Source of the DNA: Scleropages formosus
Lineage: Eukaryota > Chordata > Actinopteri > Osteoglossiformes > Osteoglossidae
Length of the DNA stretch: 64,000 nucleotides
Direction of reading: 5' to 3'
Assembly (NCBI RefSeq): GCF_900964775.1
Contig: NC_041818.1
Coordinates: forward strand, 8,949,332 to 9,013,331
In this document: positions 11,301-22,095 of the stretch, piece by piece
Numbering within the stretch: the stretch's first letter is position 1
Layout of the letters: each line of letters opens with the position of its first letter
The notes under the pieces: model-generated
The model's database searches: none
Seen by the model: the letters and a program-made list of their open reading frames with translations, nothing else
What the model was told of the DNA's origin: nothing
Translations under genes and position numbers: made by a program

Positions 11301-14300
11301 CTGATCATTAAGAAAAAAGGAAAATTAGTCAATTAACCAAAGAGGGTCCATGTAAACATATACAAGTGTTTTTTTTTGGCAGAAGTAAAACGAAAATCAT
11401 ATCTGTAACTAATGAAATTTGACCACTGAGTTAACTTTTTTTTTCTTTTAGCCTTACTGAAATTCAATTACCTCAGAAAATCAGTCCAATATTTTCAGAA
11501 ACTTTAGTTAAATAGACAAATTAACATTGCTAAAATGGTGGTGAAAGTCAAATAACTACACTTAAATTGGGCAAAAAGGCACATTTTTGCAGATCTTTTT
11601 AAACGGCTGAGAAATATGAGGCCAAATGGGACTCAATACATCTGTAAACAATATCAATGATTTCACTTTTACTCGAACATTCGTCAGTGGCGTTGCCTAA
11701 AAACACACACAGATACATTAGCCTACCTCTTGTGTTGATCCAGCAGGTCTTTGTCAGTGATTAAAATCTTCAGATCCTTCAGATCCTGCAGGAACTCTTT
11801 ATCCAGATCCACATCCATATCCTCAACCATGTTATCTGAAGGATACATTGGCAGACACATCACATTTACATTTATTCAGTGAGCAGACACTTTTCTCTAA
11901 AGCAACACACTTCTCATGAGACATACGGAATAAGAATGAATACACGGTTAAGTTAAAATACAGATTTATTCTGAATTGCGAGTCCAAGAGAGGCAGCACA
12001 CCTCTGTAATCCAGTCCACAACAAGCAGTACACTAAAGTAATAGTGAGTGAGTGTTATTGTTCTGGTCCAGTCTCCATTATGAACTGAAAATTGACAAGT
12101 TTTCACAAGAAGCCCTTTTGTTACAATCTGTTGTTCCCAATGTTTCATACTTCCATCTGTACTATATTTTCTTTTGTATCGTTCTCAGATGTGCATTGCT
12201 TGGAGAAAAGCATTTGTTAAATGAATAAATGTAAATGTACTTAACATATATGGCAGTGAAGACAAGGTGAAACGGAGAATTAAAGAGTGAAAAGTCTGTT
12301 CTGAAACACCATCGTAACACTCGCTTACCTTTCTAACAAATCAGACTGATGTTAAATATGTCATGCATTGACTTTCCCTCATTTACCAGAAATGCCTGCA
12401 ATGTAGTAACACGCCACTTATTTTGATTCATACCTACTGCTCCTACAGTCCAGTTGCTGATGAGCTGCCCAGCACAGAAGGCAAAGTCCTGGAAGGACAG
12501 GTACTGCAGCTTCCTCTTTCCAGTCTCAAATCGATTGTTTGCAAAGAACACAATGGCTGCATAATCCCTAGAAAACCAGCAGGCAGAGGGAAAGGTTTGT
12601 GAGACTGTACCAAAAAAAAGCCAAAGGGAGTAGGAAGGAGATAAACGTAATGGGTTTGACCTTTGCATGACTTCTTGACATGGGGAGGACGCATCTTCAA
12701 CATACAAGATTTGTGTGAGTCCTGTTCACATGTTATTAAAAAGGGGCAGCTGGGCGGCACAGTGGCACAGCAAATAGCACTGCTGTCTCACAGTGCCCAG
12801 GTGGTGCGAGAGGAAGTGGGTTCGATCCCCGCTCAGTCTGTGTGGAATTTGCATGTTCTCTACATGGGTTTCCTCCAGGTGCTCTGGTTTCCTCCCACAG
12901 TCCAAATACATTGCTGTTGAGGTGTACCCATAGTGTGTGAGTGACAGAGAGAGTGTGTTCCACTGGTGTACAGATGAGTGACCCAGTGTAAGTAGTGTAG
13001 TCTAGCAGTGTAAGTCACCTTGGTGAATAAGATGTGTGGTTTGATAACACTACACAGAGTTCATTGGAAGTCAATTTGGAGAAGAGTCTGCAACATAAAG
13101 TAACGCACACATGCGGAACACGATGCTCACCTGGCTAGCTTGTCCGAGAGCAGAAAATGTGTCTGAATGTTCTCCACTAGGGGGCCCTTGAGTTCCTCCA
13201 CCACTTTGAACACACGCTTAAAGTTATCAAACTGTGAGAGAGGATGTGCAACGACAATTAAATCAGTAGTGAACAATGCTGAGTTACTAACAAAAAAAAC
13301 ATGCCAATGGCTACAATTTACTTGTCATACAAGCAATTTAGGAAAACATACTCTGTCTTGGGAGTACGATCAGTCAAATCAGATTCAATGCCTGTTAACC
13401 ACTAATCACTATCGCTGCCTAGTGAATGTTTTTCCTGATAAAAACCAATAATTAATAACAACCAAGGTATTAAATAGTTGATAGTAGTGACAAGAACAGA
13501 ATTGGTACTGTACTGCCATTTTAAATAACTTTAGTAGTTAAAATAGCATGAAAGTGCATCCTTGTCCAAACATCTCTCTCGTACCTGACGTCTACAGCTT
13601 TTCAGTGTGATTCCAGTCTTCAGGCTCACATCATCGAGGTCTTTTTTGGTTCCTTTAGACAGCTTCTTCCCAAGGACCTCCCGCACAAATGCACTGTCGA
13701 AAGCGTAGTACCTACACAACAGCATACATGGTCAACTGAGGGATGTGCATGAGTGCAGAATAAACATGGGGATTTGAATCTGTTCTTACAACCTCTATAT
13801 GCAGAGTTAAAGTTTCTCTGTGCGATACATAATGCCAAGTTTAGGCAGGAATAAAGGCACAGAAATGCATAAAGTCGTCAGCCGTACTTCTGCAAACATC
13901 GTGACAGACAATATGCTAATAAAGCAGCGTAACATTTATTCTTTCACTTGCAATGGCTATAATCTATTTGACCTAAAACAGAAAGACATACAAGAAGAAT
14001 GGATGAAATGTGGAAAAAGCAGGGCAAAGGGCACTGAAATAGAAAAACGCCCCTCGGAGTTGACGGAACGTTGCAAAGACACTGGTGGCACACCTCTCGA
14101 TGAGCATGGCCTGCCGATGGGGAGGGATCTGAAACAGCAGCTGATTGGCCAGCTTGGCGGGGGTATGCAGCAGCCGCTCGCACATCTGGAAGGTGCGGTA
14201 CTGGTCCATTGTGTCGCTCTGCAGGACCTCGGCGCTGGCTTCACACTCCTCCAGCACGCCACCCTCCATCCGCACCTTCACCGCATCACTCACTGGAGGG

Positions 14301-14703
14301 GGAGGGGAGCAAACACCACAACAGGCCTCCAGATCAGTCTGATTAAGCGAACGGCGAACACAATTCCGTGAGTCCTCTTCACGTGTTATTAAAAGGGGCC
14401 GGCTGGTAGTCCAGTTGTTAGAGCTGCTGCTATTTAAACCCAAAGGTTGCAGGTTCAAATCCCACCTCCAGCTGTAGTACCCTTGGGCAAAGGTACTTAC
14501 CCCAACTTACTCCAGCAAGATTACCCAGATGTATTAATGTGTAAACAATTGTAAAGAAGCATAAGGGTGTAAGTTGCTACGGAGAAGCGTAGGGTAAGTG
14601 AATAAACGTAAAACAAACCAGTGTAGCCATCCAACCAAAACTGATAGACCTCCTCGTCCATGATGGTGGTGTTCCCCACAAACACATCCAGCTCCACAGA
14701 CAT
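8378..14703 (-). CDS. FIBP: FIBP, FGF1 intracellular-binding protein (10 coding exons)
   Basis: Exons, 5' to 3' on the minus strand: 14619-14703, 14094-14292, 13585-13711, 13131-13231, 12434-12567, 11727-11835, 10970-11033, 10662-10748, 10094-10191 and 8378-8447. All joins keep frame and use GT-AG sites, giving 357 aa, the length of a human isoform. The protein starts [20 protein letters not shown] and contains [13 protein letters not shown] and [18 protein letters not shown]. It ends KMYHD, as in the human protein. FIBP binds acidic FGF inside the cell and is linked in humans to an overgrowth syndrome. The ATG lies three bases after a good acceptor (CTTGCAG), so an upstream non-coding exon is likely. 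SINEs occupy introns 1, 4 and 9. The first donor is a weak GTTTGT. Confidence 0.96.
9062..9402 (+). repeat. SINE family A copy in FIBP intron 9
   Basis: Nearly full family A unit: 'cagtggcacagcaagcagca' head, box-B-like 'gggtttgagccc', 'gagtgacccatcataagtag' body, and the tail 'agtcactttagagaaaagtg'. It is antisense to FIBP. Confidence 0.85.
11862..12236. repeat. L2/SINE tails in inverted arrangement, FIBP intron 5
   Basis: At 11862-11940 the minus strand carries the common tail (complement of 'acatttacatttattcagtg' followed by 'acttttctctaaagcaa'). At about 12130-12236 the plus strand carries the same tail ('cttggagaaaagcatttgtt' then 'aaatgaataaatgtaaatg'). The middle is diverged. These are 3' ends of L2-type LINEs or their SINE partners. 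Confidence 0.55.
12752..13102 (+). repeat. SINE family A copy in FIBP intron 4
   Basis: Clear family A unit with head 'gcggcacagtggcacagc' and box-B-like 'gggttcgatccccgctc' near 12818. The body ends 'ggaagtcaatttggagaaga'. The copy ends only about 29 bp from the exon 4 donor. Confidence 0.9.
14394..14612 (+). repeat. SINE family B copy in FIBP intron 1
   Basis: Head 'tagtccagttgttagagctg', core 'acccaaaggttgcaggttca', 'cccttgggcaaaggtactta', and the tail 'acggagaagcgtagggtaag' then 'tgaataaacgtaaa'. The tail ends within about 6 bp of the FIBP exon 1 donor, so it fills almost the whole intron. Confidence 0.88.
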
Positions 14704-15940
14704 GATCTGCAAGACAAGGTGTTCCTCAGCTCTTCACTACTCCGCTTCAGAGAATGAAGCAGGCAAATATTTTCCACAGTATTTCTAAGTTGAGCAGTGG
14801 ACCACCAAAATATTATCTACTTTTTTTTTTCTCTTCCATAGTGTAACTGACTGTCTGTTATTTGGAGATAATTTATGATACACCCCACACAGAAAGAGAT
14901 GGAGATACAGGTGAAGACACATTTGGCAGAACATGGGACACAGAAAATACATTTTGAGAAAACGCTGTTTGAAAGTTCAGATCCCTAGGCTTTATTAAAC
15001 AGAATACGTATGTATATCTTTGAAAACAAACAAAACAATTATTATTAATGCCACAGAAGTTGGGGCTCAAGTCAAGTGCTTGACAAGGAAGGCAGTTTCG
15101 GGTCAAATCATAATAATTATCATGTGACTCTCTCTGAATCGTTCTTGAAGTCTGCATCCGTGTACACACTCACCTTGCTGCTGTTCACTTCTGTCCTTAA
15201 AGTTTAACCCTGTTTTAAAAAATCTTAAGCACCACTACTACGAATCGACATGAATTGAAATGCAGAGTGTTTGCTAACCAACTCAACAACTGGGCTGATT
15301 AACTAGACAACGTAGTTAAACTTTCGACAAATTCGCAGGAAGCTCGTCATCTACTTATCAAATCTAGCACATATTTATGGTAAAACAGAAGCACAGCGGA
15401 CTGTCCTCCTGTGCGAACAAACACTCAGTTCAGCGATATTATTATCGCTGATGCTGTTTATTTGCGTCCTTTTCCACAAACGGACCGCTATCCGTGAAGC
15501 ACATCGCCCTCTGTTGTTTTGGTTCCTACAGCAAATTCACTCCCCACAGCAACGGCGGCTAACCGTATTATTAGTTCCTAGGGAAGAGCGCAAGAGTGAC
15601 GATAAAATCGTGTGTACAGTATGGGCTTGGCAAGTGTGGGTTATTTCTACACCCATAGCCCGTATAACGTCCTATCAAAGTATGTCCGTGGTCCCATAAG
15701 AAAATAATAGAAATTAAAGAAGAATTTCAAGCAGCGGTACAAAGCAGACGCAAGCGTTAAGCAGCTATTGGCACACGCTGCCCAGGTGTGCTGCTGGGCG
15801 TACAATGTTAAATTACCTATAGTCTATAATACAGTATACATATATTTTAAAGTCATAATAAACACCTATGTAACTGATTTACGATTGAAGGTTTTTGTAA
15901 TGTACTTTCAATCATTATTACCTTATTAACAAAATAAAAA
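14704..15940. other. FIBP upstream region
   Basis: Probably contains the FIBP 5' non-coding exon and promoter, since the coding exon starts just after an acceptor. No TATA box or other decisive motif is seen. The sequence becomes somewhat GC-rich around 15470-15600. No other gene is recognised. Confidence 0.35.
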
Positions 15941-16765
15941 CGTTTACTGTACAGTACAGTACTGTACAATACGTGTGTGATCACGCATCACCGCAGCAGG
16001 CCGACATCTCGTTCATTCAAGTTTACCCCATGTATCTTGTCCCGTTATCCTGTCCCCGTATTCAAGTTTTTATAAATCATCCACCCTTAAGTTCATAATG
16101 GGTCCAAAACGCAGCTCAACCAGCCCCAGCGATAGCGGCAGCGAGAAGATACGAAAGAGCACCGATTTGGATAAGAAGGCGAAGATTATTCGGCAGTACG
16201 AAGGTGGAAATCCGGTCAACGTTCTCGCACGTGATTTCCAGAAGTCACACTCGACCGTCACGACGATCCTCAAAAGCGAAGAAAAAAATTCTTCAAGCGG
16301 TATAGGGATCTGCTTCCATGAAGGCTACGAGATTGACGAAGACGAGGGAGGGCCCAATATCGGGAAAGTCGCTGAGCACGTGGATCGAAGATCAAACACA
16401 AAAGCGAATCCCTCTCAGCACCTTGACCGTCACGGCTAATGCAAAAAGTTTATCGGAGATGCCGAAAGAGAAGGCAGAGCCCGAATACGATGCAGGATTT
16501 AGCGTTAGCTCCGGATGGTTTAGCCGCTTTAAGAATCGCGATGCGCTACATCACGATAAAGTCAGCGGCGAGTCAGCGAGTGCTAATACCGAGGCAGCAT
16601 ACCGAGTACTGTACAGTACTGTAGAGTAATCTACTGTACAGGTACTGACTGAACTTACCGTACCCATACAACAACAACAAAAGGGTTGTTCGAACAACGT
16701 CAAAATCGTACAACGTCCAATTTCTCAGAACATATCTAGGACGTGCGAGGCGTGACTGGTATTCT
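15940..16765 (+). mobile_element. Decayed TcMar-Tigger (pogo/CENP-B-type) transposon
   Basis: A frame at 16098-16439 begins MGPKRSSTSPSDSGSEKIRK and continues with a Psq-type helix-turn-helix (KAKIIRQYEGG, then VLARDFQKSHSTVTTIL). Frames at 16318-16629 contain a CENP-B-type HTH (SSGWFSRFKNRDALHHDKVSGES). The two domains are now in different frames (a frameshift near 16290-16440), and the DDE catalytic domain is absent. The right end at 16690-16760 resembles Tigger ends ('acaacgtccaatttctcaga'). The ends are approximate, and TACTGTACAGTACTG-type palindromes lie near both sides (15950 and 16610). It looks like an internally deleted, dead copy. 16765-17170 shows nothing else. Confidence 0.7.
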
Positions 16766-17174
16766 CTTAGACTTCTTAGATTTCGTAGATATGAGCACAA
16801 AGTTTGGTGTCCGGAATAACTTTTCTAGGCCTTTGCAAGGAACTGAATTCCAATTTAGCGGTTCGGTTGCCGGAGCGGCGGATTAATCAACATTGAATGT
16901 GTGGGGTTTTCGAAGTCAATGCAGGACAAATACGGCGCGGAGAATCATAATGGGGGCAACTTTTCTTTTATTTGGTTTCGCTCGAAATTTCCGATTCTGT
17001 AAACATAGTATAACATATTATTAACAAGGAGGACCAGACAGACATGTCCCCCAGTGTTCTCTCATTCATTATCCAAAACCGCTTGTACGATCCAGTCTTT
17101 TTTTTCCGCTTTCTACATTTCAGTATTTACTGGTCATGTTTAATGGTGAGAATGGATTTTAGTCAGGTTTAAAT

Positions 17175-17800
17175 GCGGCCCTCTAAGTTTTTATTGCCTC
17201 TAAGTACGGATTTATTTCTCCTCTCATTGGCTTCCTGTTGCTGTCCATGTCTAGTTCAACTCACTGGGTCCGGCGAACAAAACCATCAATGGCTCTGCTC
17301 CCCGATACCTAGTTCACAGCACCCCAAACAGACAGCTACGCTCCCACACCTTTGCCCGTTGGCGGTCCTATAGACAAGAGGTCCGAAATTACAAGCCCAA
17401 AGGTTTTGTTGTAGCTCCGATGTGCTGGAACGATCTCCCCCCCTCAGTCAGAACTGCTGAATCCCTCTCAACATTCAAGGATGGTCTCAAGATACATCTT
17501 TTTCACGAATAACTTTGCTCCACATCGACTGACTTCATAAATTTGTAGAATCTGTCACAAATACCGTTGTGTTTCCTCCCAAATGTATACACTGCTACTC
17601 GTGTAACACCACTGTTAATGTTTTAAAATGTAGTACTCTGCCAAATCTATTTGCAGCTACCGATCAGACAAAGTTATGGTACTTTCAGAATTGTGTGTCT
17701 GCGTCCATCTCTCTCTGTCGGTGAAGTGCACTTTTGTTTTCTCCGAGAGGTATGTTGATTTGGAGAAAAGTGTCTACTAAACAAGTACAAGTCAATTTAA
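17175..17800 (+). mobile_element. L2/Rex1-type LINE 3' end
   Basis: Translating the plus strand gives the familiar C-terminal piece of a fish LINE reverse transcriptase: INGSAPRYLVHSTPNRQLRS, then CWNDLPPSVRTAESLSTFKD and GLKIHLF. A 3' UTR follows that ends 'gatttggagaaaagtgtcta'. The element is 5'-truncated and old. Its tail resembles the tails of SINE families A and B. Confidence 0.8.
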
Positions 17801-18352
17801 ATAGCAGCATGGGCTCCTATTCAAAAAAAAAAAAATCAGTGTACAGCAATAGGCCTAACCAAAAGTGTTGTCAGTTTACATTCTGGCCAGTTTTCGCCAA
17901 TCCTCCCTAACTTTTTTGATGCTAAAAACGAATAAAAACTGATTTATGTGTCGTTGATAGTCTGCACTCGGTTTGAAAGCATGAGGATTCTTCATAAGGT
18001 ATCATTTTAAGTTCTGTGACTATGCGACAAAGTGACGTCAGGAGCTGTAGACCCCCAACCCCCACAGTAACTAGTCCCGCAAATGCAGACAAAGGGCAAT
18101 ATGCTAAAAAATGATCTTGTCTTTTCCTGTGTTCTTCCTCCTCCCTCATTCACTAACCTTTCAGTTCTCAAATTTTGTACCCCCACATACCTCCATCCCC
18201 TTCTTTTACAGTAACTCCGCTGGCTAACACCCTCCTTTGTTATGATCCCGCTCTGACAATGGAGTCAGAGTAGTGGGCGGAAGGATGTGGCCAAATACCT
18301 CAGCTTAAGTAGGAGAATAGTTCATTGTCAGAACTTTCCGCTTCTGTGTGCA

Positions 18353-18378
<26 letters not shown>
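18353..18378. repeat. (TG)13 microsatellite
   Basis: Perfect TG run followed by a G-rich variant (18379-18392). The preceding 17800-18350 has no recognised feature. Confidence 0.9.
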
Positions 18379-18386
<8 letters not shown>

Positions 18387-18523
18387 GGGGTGTCAGTGAG
18401 TGTGTGCTCAGCTTTACTGTCTGCTTGCATAACTACTCATATTCTGATGACTGGGAAAGTGTGTATTTAAGAAATATAAGGTTGCATTATTTTTGTTTTT
18501 TTTAACATTATATGTTTTATATA

Positions 18524-18725
18524 GAGGGGCCCAGTGAGTCTGGCAGGGATTTGCTGTGCGGCAGGTCCTGCTTGGGGTGCCTTGCGGCGGACTGGCATCT
18601 TGTCTAGGGTGTGTCCCCTCCCCCCCTCAGCCGTGTGCCCTGTGTTGCTGGGTTAGGCTCCAGTTCACCACGACCCCACTCGGGAGATGCGGTTTCAGAC
18701 AGCGTGCGTATGTGTGTGTTTTATA
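18524..18725 (+). repeat. SINE family C copy
   Basis: Plus-strand family C unit: 'tgcttggggtgccttgcggc' core, 'gccctgtgttgctgggttag', and an end 'gagatgcggtttcagacag' followed by TG-rich sequence. Confidence 0.8.
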
Positions 18726-18762
18726 TATAGGCAAAGAAGCCATTAAATATAAAGTGTGTATA

Positions 18763-18957
18763 CACACACATTGTCTGAACCGCTTGTCCCATATAGGGTT
18801 GCAGGGAGCCAGAGCCTTACCCAGCAACACAGGGTGTAAGGCTGGAAGGGGGACAGGACACTAGTCCATCGTAAGGCACCCCAAGCGGGACTCGAACCCC
18901 AGACCCACCGGAGGGTAGGACCCGGTCAAAGCCACTGACTACTGCACCCCCCTAATG
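18763..18957 (-). repeat. SINE family C copy, inverted
   Basis: Minus-strand family C unit lying tail-to-tail with the preceding copy, 38 bp away. It has the box-B-like 'gggactcgaacccc' complement near 18890. Confidence 0.85.
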
Positions 18958-18974
18958 TGTAGAAATGTGTAGTA

Positions 18975-19079
18975 ACGTGTCCCCTCCCCTTCCGGCCTTA
19001 CGCCCTGTGTTGCCGGGTGGGCTCCGGTTCCCCGCAACCCCGTATGGGACAAGCGGTTCAGAAAATGTGTGTGTGTGTA
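18975..19079 (+). repeat. SINE family C copy, 5'-truncated
   Basis: Only the 3' half is present ('cgtgtcccctccccttccgg' to 'gggacaagcggttcagaaaa'), followed by a TG run. It lies head-side against the inverted copy. Confidence 0.85.
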
Positions 19080-19329
19080 ATACAATTTGATGATATAAAT
19101 ACCCTTTATATTTGATCTTTTCTTTGCCTGTGTAGTACACTACTTTGCTACACGCAATCCAGCCTTGTCCAATACACACTGATGGAATACAGAGTGTTTG
19201 GACACAGCATCACAACACACAGTGACAGAAACATACTGTTACAATACATCATACATTTTTACAGCACATGCTTTTCCAAAGAAGGGTTGCAGTGGTCCAG
19301 AGCTTATCCTGGAAGCAGTTAGAGTAGTA

Positions 19330-20300
19330 CAGTCTTCAGTTTTACAGTTACAGTGTTAGAGTGGTACAGTCCCACGTTACAGTGTTACAACACTGCAGTG
19401 TCCACTATTACACTGCACAGTGTTACAGCAATGGAGTGGTACAATCCATAGTGTTACAGTGATGGAGTGGTACAATCCACACTATTACAGTGGTACTAAT
19501 CCATCGTGTTACAGTGATGGGGTGGTACAATCCACAGTGTTACAGACTTACAACCCACAGTGTTAGAGTGATGGAGTGGGGTACTCCATAGTGTTACAGT
19601 GATGGGGTGGTACAATCCACAGTGTTACACTGGTACCATCCATAGTGTTACAGTGATGGAGTGGTGTAATCCACAGTGTTACAGTGATGGGGTGGTACAA
19701 TCCACAGTGTTACAGACTTACAACCCACAGTGTTAGAGTGATGGAGTGGGGTACTCCATAGTGTTACAGTGATGGGGTGGTACAATCCACAGTGTTACAC
19801 TGGTACCATCCATAGTGTTACAGTGATGGAGTGGTGTAATCCACAGTGTTACAGTGATGGGGTGGTACAATCCACAGTGTTACAGACTTACAACCCACAG
19901 TGTTAGAGTGATGGAGTGGGGTACTCCATAGTGTTACAGTGATGGGGTGGTACAATCCACAGTGTTACACTGGTACCATCCATAGTGTTACAGTGATGGA
20001 GTGGTGTAATCCACAGTGTTACAGTGATGGGGTGGTACAATCCATGGTGTTACAGCGATGGAGTGGTACAATCTACACTGTTACAGTGTTACTATCCACA
20101 CTGTTACAGTGTTATAATCCAAAATGTTACAGTGATGGAGAGGTACAATCCACAGTGTTACAGTGTTAAAGTGGTACAATCCAGCATTACAGTATTAGCA
20201 CAGTACTGTATTACAGTGCACAGTGTAAGTTTTATATCTTACAGTGATGGAGTGGTACAATCCAGAGAGTTACAGTAGGCAGAGTTACAGTGGTACAGCC
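19330..20300. repeat. Minisatellite with three identical 170-bp units
   Basis: Built from a roughly 34-bp motif (gtgttacagtgatgg followed by 'agtggtacaatccaca'). Units 19511-19680, 19681-19850 and 19851-20020 are identical base for base over 170 bp. Flanking copies of the short motif (19330-19510 and 20021-20300) are diverged. Open frames here are a by-product of the repeat. Confidence 0.95.
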
Positions 20301-20439
20301 CACAGTGTTACTGTGGTACAGGAAGGCAGACAGGAGGGGCAGGGGGACAGAGCAGGGGGGGGCCACACACAGCAGAGGGAGAGGACGACATTACCAGCAG
20401 CGCTTCACTCGCTTCACTGGACACTCGGCCGAGAGAAAT

Positions 20440-20598
20440 AACGTTTCGCGGTGGAGAAGCGACTAACGGCGCCTTTACGCGGGTGTAGAAACAGTGCGGG
20501 CGGAGCGGGGCGGAGCGGAACGGAGCGTAGTGGAGTACAGTGTAGGACCCTGCGGACATCATTGTTTTCCTGCCTGCGTTTGCGGGATACACACACTG

Positions 20599-20641
<43 letters not shown>

Positions 20642-21492
20642 GGGCGAGAGCGACTGAGCCCTGTGTCCTACATTTTCATCTCCACGTATTTATTATTTCA
20701 TTCGCTTGTTCCGCGTATCGGAGGTATCAGCAGAGGCCGTTCCGTTCGTTCGGCGGGAACTACGCGGGGCTCCTCTCCGTCTGTCTGTCTGTCGGAGACA
20801 CACGACACGCACGCACGCACGCACGCGCGGTGCATCGCATCGGCATCGCTCCGCCGGCGTCATGGTGCTCGAGTGAGGAGCGGCGGCGCAGCGGACATCA
20901 TCGTGAGCACCGGCGGCGGCGGGAGAGGAGAGGGAGCGGATCCGCTCGGCCGCTCCCGAAATAATTCGGCGTTGCCGAGTCAAAGCGGCGAAGATCGCAT
21001 CTCCGCGTGACGCGTCGGGAGGGACATCCTGCGCGCGCGGCCCGGAGCAGAACGACGGGAATGACACACGGTGACACCTCCGGGCCGTTGTCCCTTTCGC
21101 GGTGACTGTGGCCCCGTTCTTCCTCGAGCAGGGCCTGCTACTTAAACCACCCTTGGGAAGTGCTGCCTTGTCCGGGGCGCCCCGAGGAGCCCGCTTTTTA
21201 CTTTGACCACAAGGCTGAGGAGGAGAAGGAGGAGAAGCCAAGAGGCACAAAGAGGATTGATGACAACCGGGCGCTCGGGCCCCTCGCACAGCCGTGATAA
21301 ATTGCGTCTCATGGTCAGACCCTCTTCGGCGTTGCGCTTCGGTCCCGAAACACTTCCTTCTACCGTGATACCGGCCGCCCGGTCGTCGTCACCCGTCCCT
21401 CGCCCTCACCTGCGCCTCCGTAGGTTAGCGAGCCGCCGGAGCTCTTTGGGCGCGTTCACCGGGTCCGGGCAGCGAATTCGCAGACGTCTCCG
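20440..21492 (+). promoter_or_regulatory. CpG-rich promoter and 5' UTR region of CCDC85B
   Basis: Strongly CG-rich sequence directly upstream of the CCDC85B start, typical of a CpG-island promoter. It contains a CA run (20608-20639) and a GCAC run (20809-20826). No TATA box was found. The transcription start is not determined. Confidence 0.6.
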
Positions 21493-22095
21493 ATGGGGAG
21501 CGACGGTGAGATGTACAGCCGCGAGCTGTCCAAGATGTCCGACGAGGACTTGCTGGCTTCTTCTAAAGAAGAGCTCGTGGCTCGACTTAGGAAAGAAGAG
21601 TCCGACAAGATATCGGCCCTGATACAGCGAGGTCGGCTCATCAAAGAGGTGAACAAGCAGCTGCAGGGGCACCTTCTGGAAATTCGAGAGCTTAAAGTCA
21701 TCAACCAGCGTCTCCAGGAGGAAAACCAAGAACTCCGAGACTTGTGTTGCTTTTTGGATGACGACCGGCTTAAGGTGAAGAAGCTGGCCAGAGAGTGGCA
21801 GCTTTTCGGCCATCACGCCGCCAAAGTGATGCGCGAGGACCTGGGTGGGTATTTAAAGAAGCTCTCTGACCTGGAGCGACTTCAGGATGGTCTAGTGAAA
21901 GAAAATTTGGACCTCAAGGAACTTTGCTTAGTGCTGGAGGAGGAGTGCGTCAGCAGGAGTGATTCCAGCCCCGGAGGGTCAACTGAGCTGAATTTGCCGT
22001 GCATGGTTGCCCGGGATATGGGTGACGGCAGTTCGAGCACCGGGAGCGTTGGAAGTCCGGATCAGCTCCACCTGGTTTGCTCACCGGATGACTGA
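21493..22095 (+). CDS. CCDC85B: CCDC85B (DIPA), single-exon coiled-coil protein
   Basis: Intronless 200-aa frame, close to the human 202 aa and also intronless there. Residues about 13-150 form coiled coils: SKEELVARLRKEESDKISAL, VNKQLQGHLLEIRELKVINQ and the hallmark ELRDLCCFLDDDR. ENLDLKELCLVLEEE follows. A Ser/Gly-rich linker precedes the conserved C-terminus (GDGSSSTGSVGSPDQLHLVC, then SPDD). Known roles are binding delta-catenin family proteins at adherens junctions and acting as a nuclear corepressor (delta-interacting protein A). I start at the ATG at 21493; an alternative in-frame ATG six codons on (MYSRELSKMSDEDL) would also keep the domain. It sits between FIBP and FOSL1, as in human. 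Confidence 0.97.
   Translation: MGSDGEMYSRELSKMSDEDLLASSKEELVARLRKEESDKISALIQRGRLIKEVNKQLQGHLLEIRELKVINQRLQEENQELRDLCCFLDDDRLKVKKLAREWQLFGHHAAKVMREDLGGYLKKLSDLERLQDGLVKENLDLKELCLVLEEECVSRSDSSPGGSTELNLPCMVARDMGDGSSSTGSVGSPDQLHLVCSPDD

Noticed and set aside
12752-12860. Box A/box B-like elements suggesting a tRNA gene
   Set aside because: The GGTTCGATCCC-type motif is part of the tRNA-derived SINE head. No cloverleaf can be drawn, and the same head recurs in other SINE copies.
13820-14371. 183-codon plus-strand frame
   Set aside because: Antisense shadow of FIBP exon 2 and its introns.
19939-20278. Open frames with repeated WYNPQCYS-type peptides
   Set aside because: Translation of the minisatellite. 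Repeat units of a length that leaves frames open, with no start context or conservation.
20693-21289. 198-codon minus-strand frame
   Set aside because: Antisense to the CpG-rich CCDC85B 5' region. Composition artefact.
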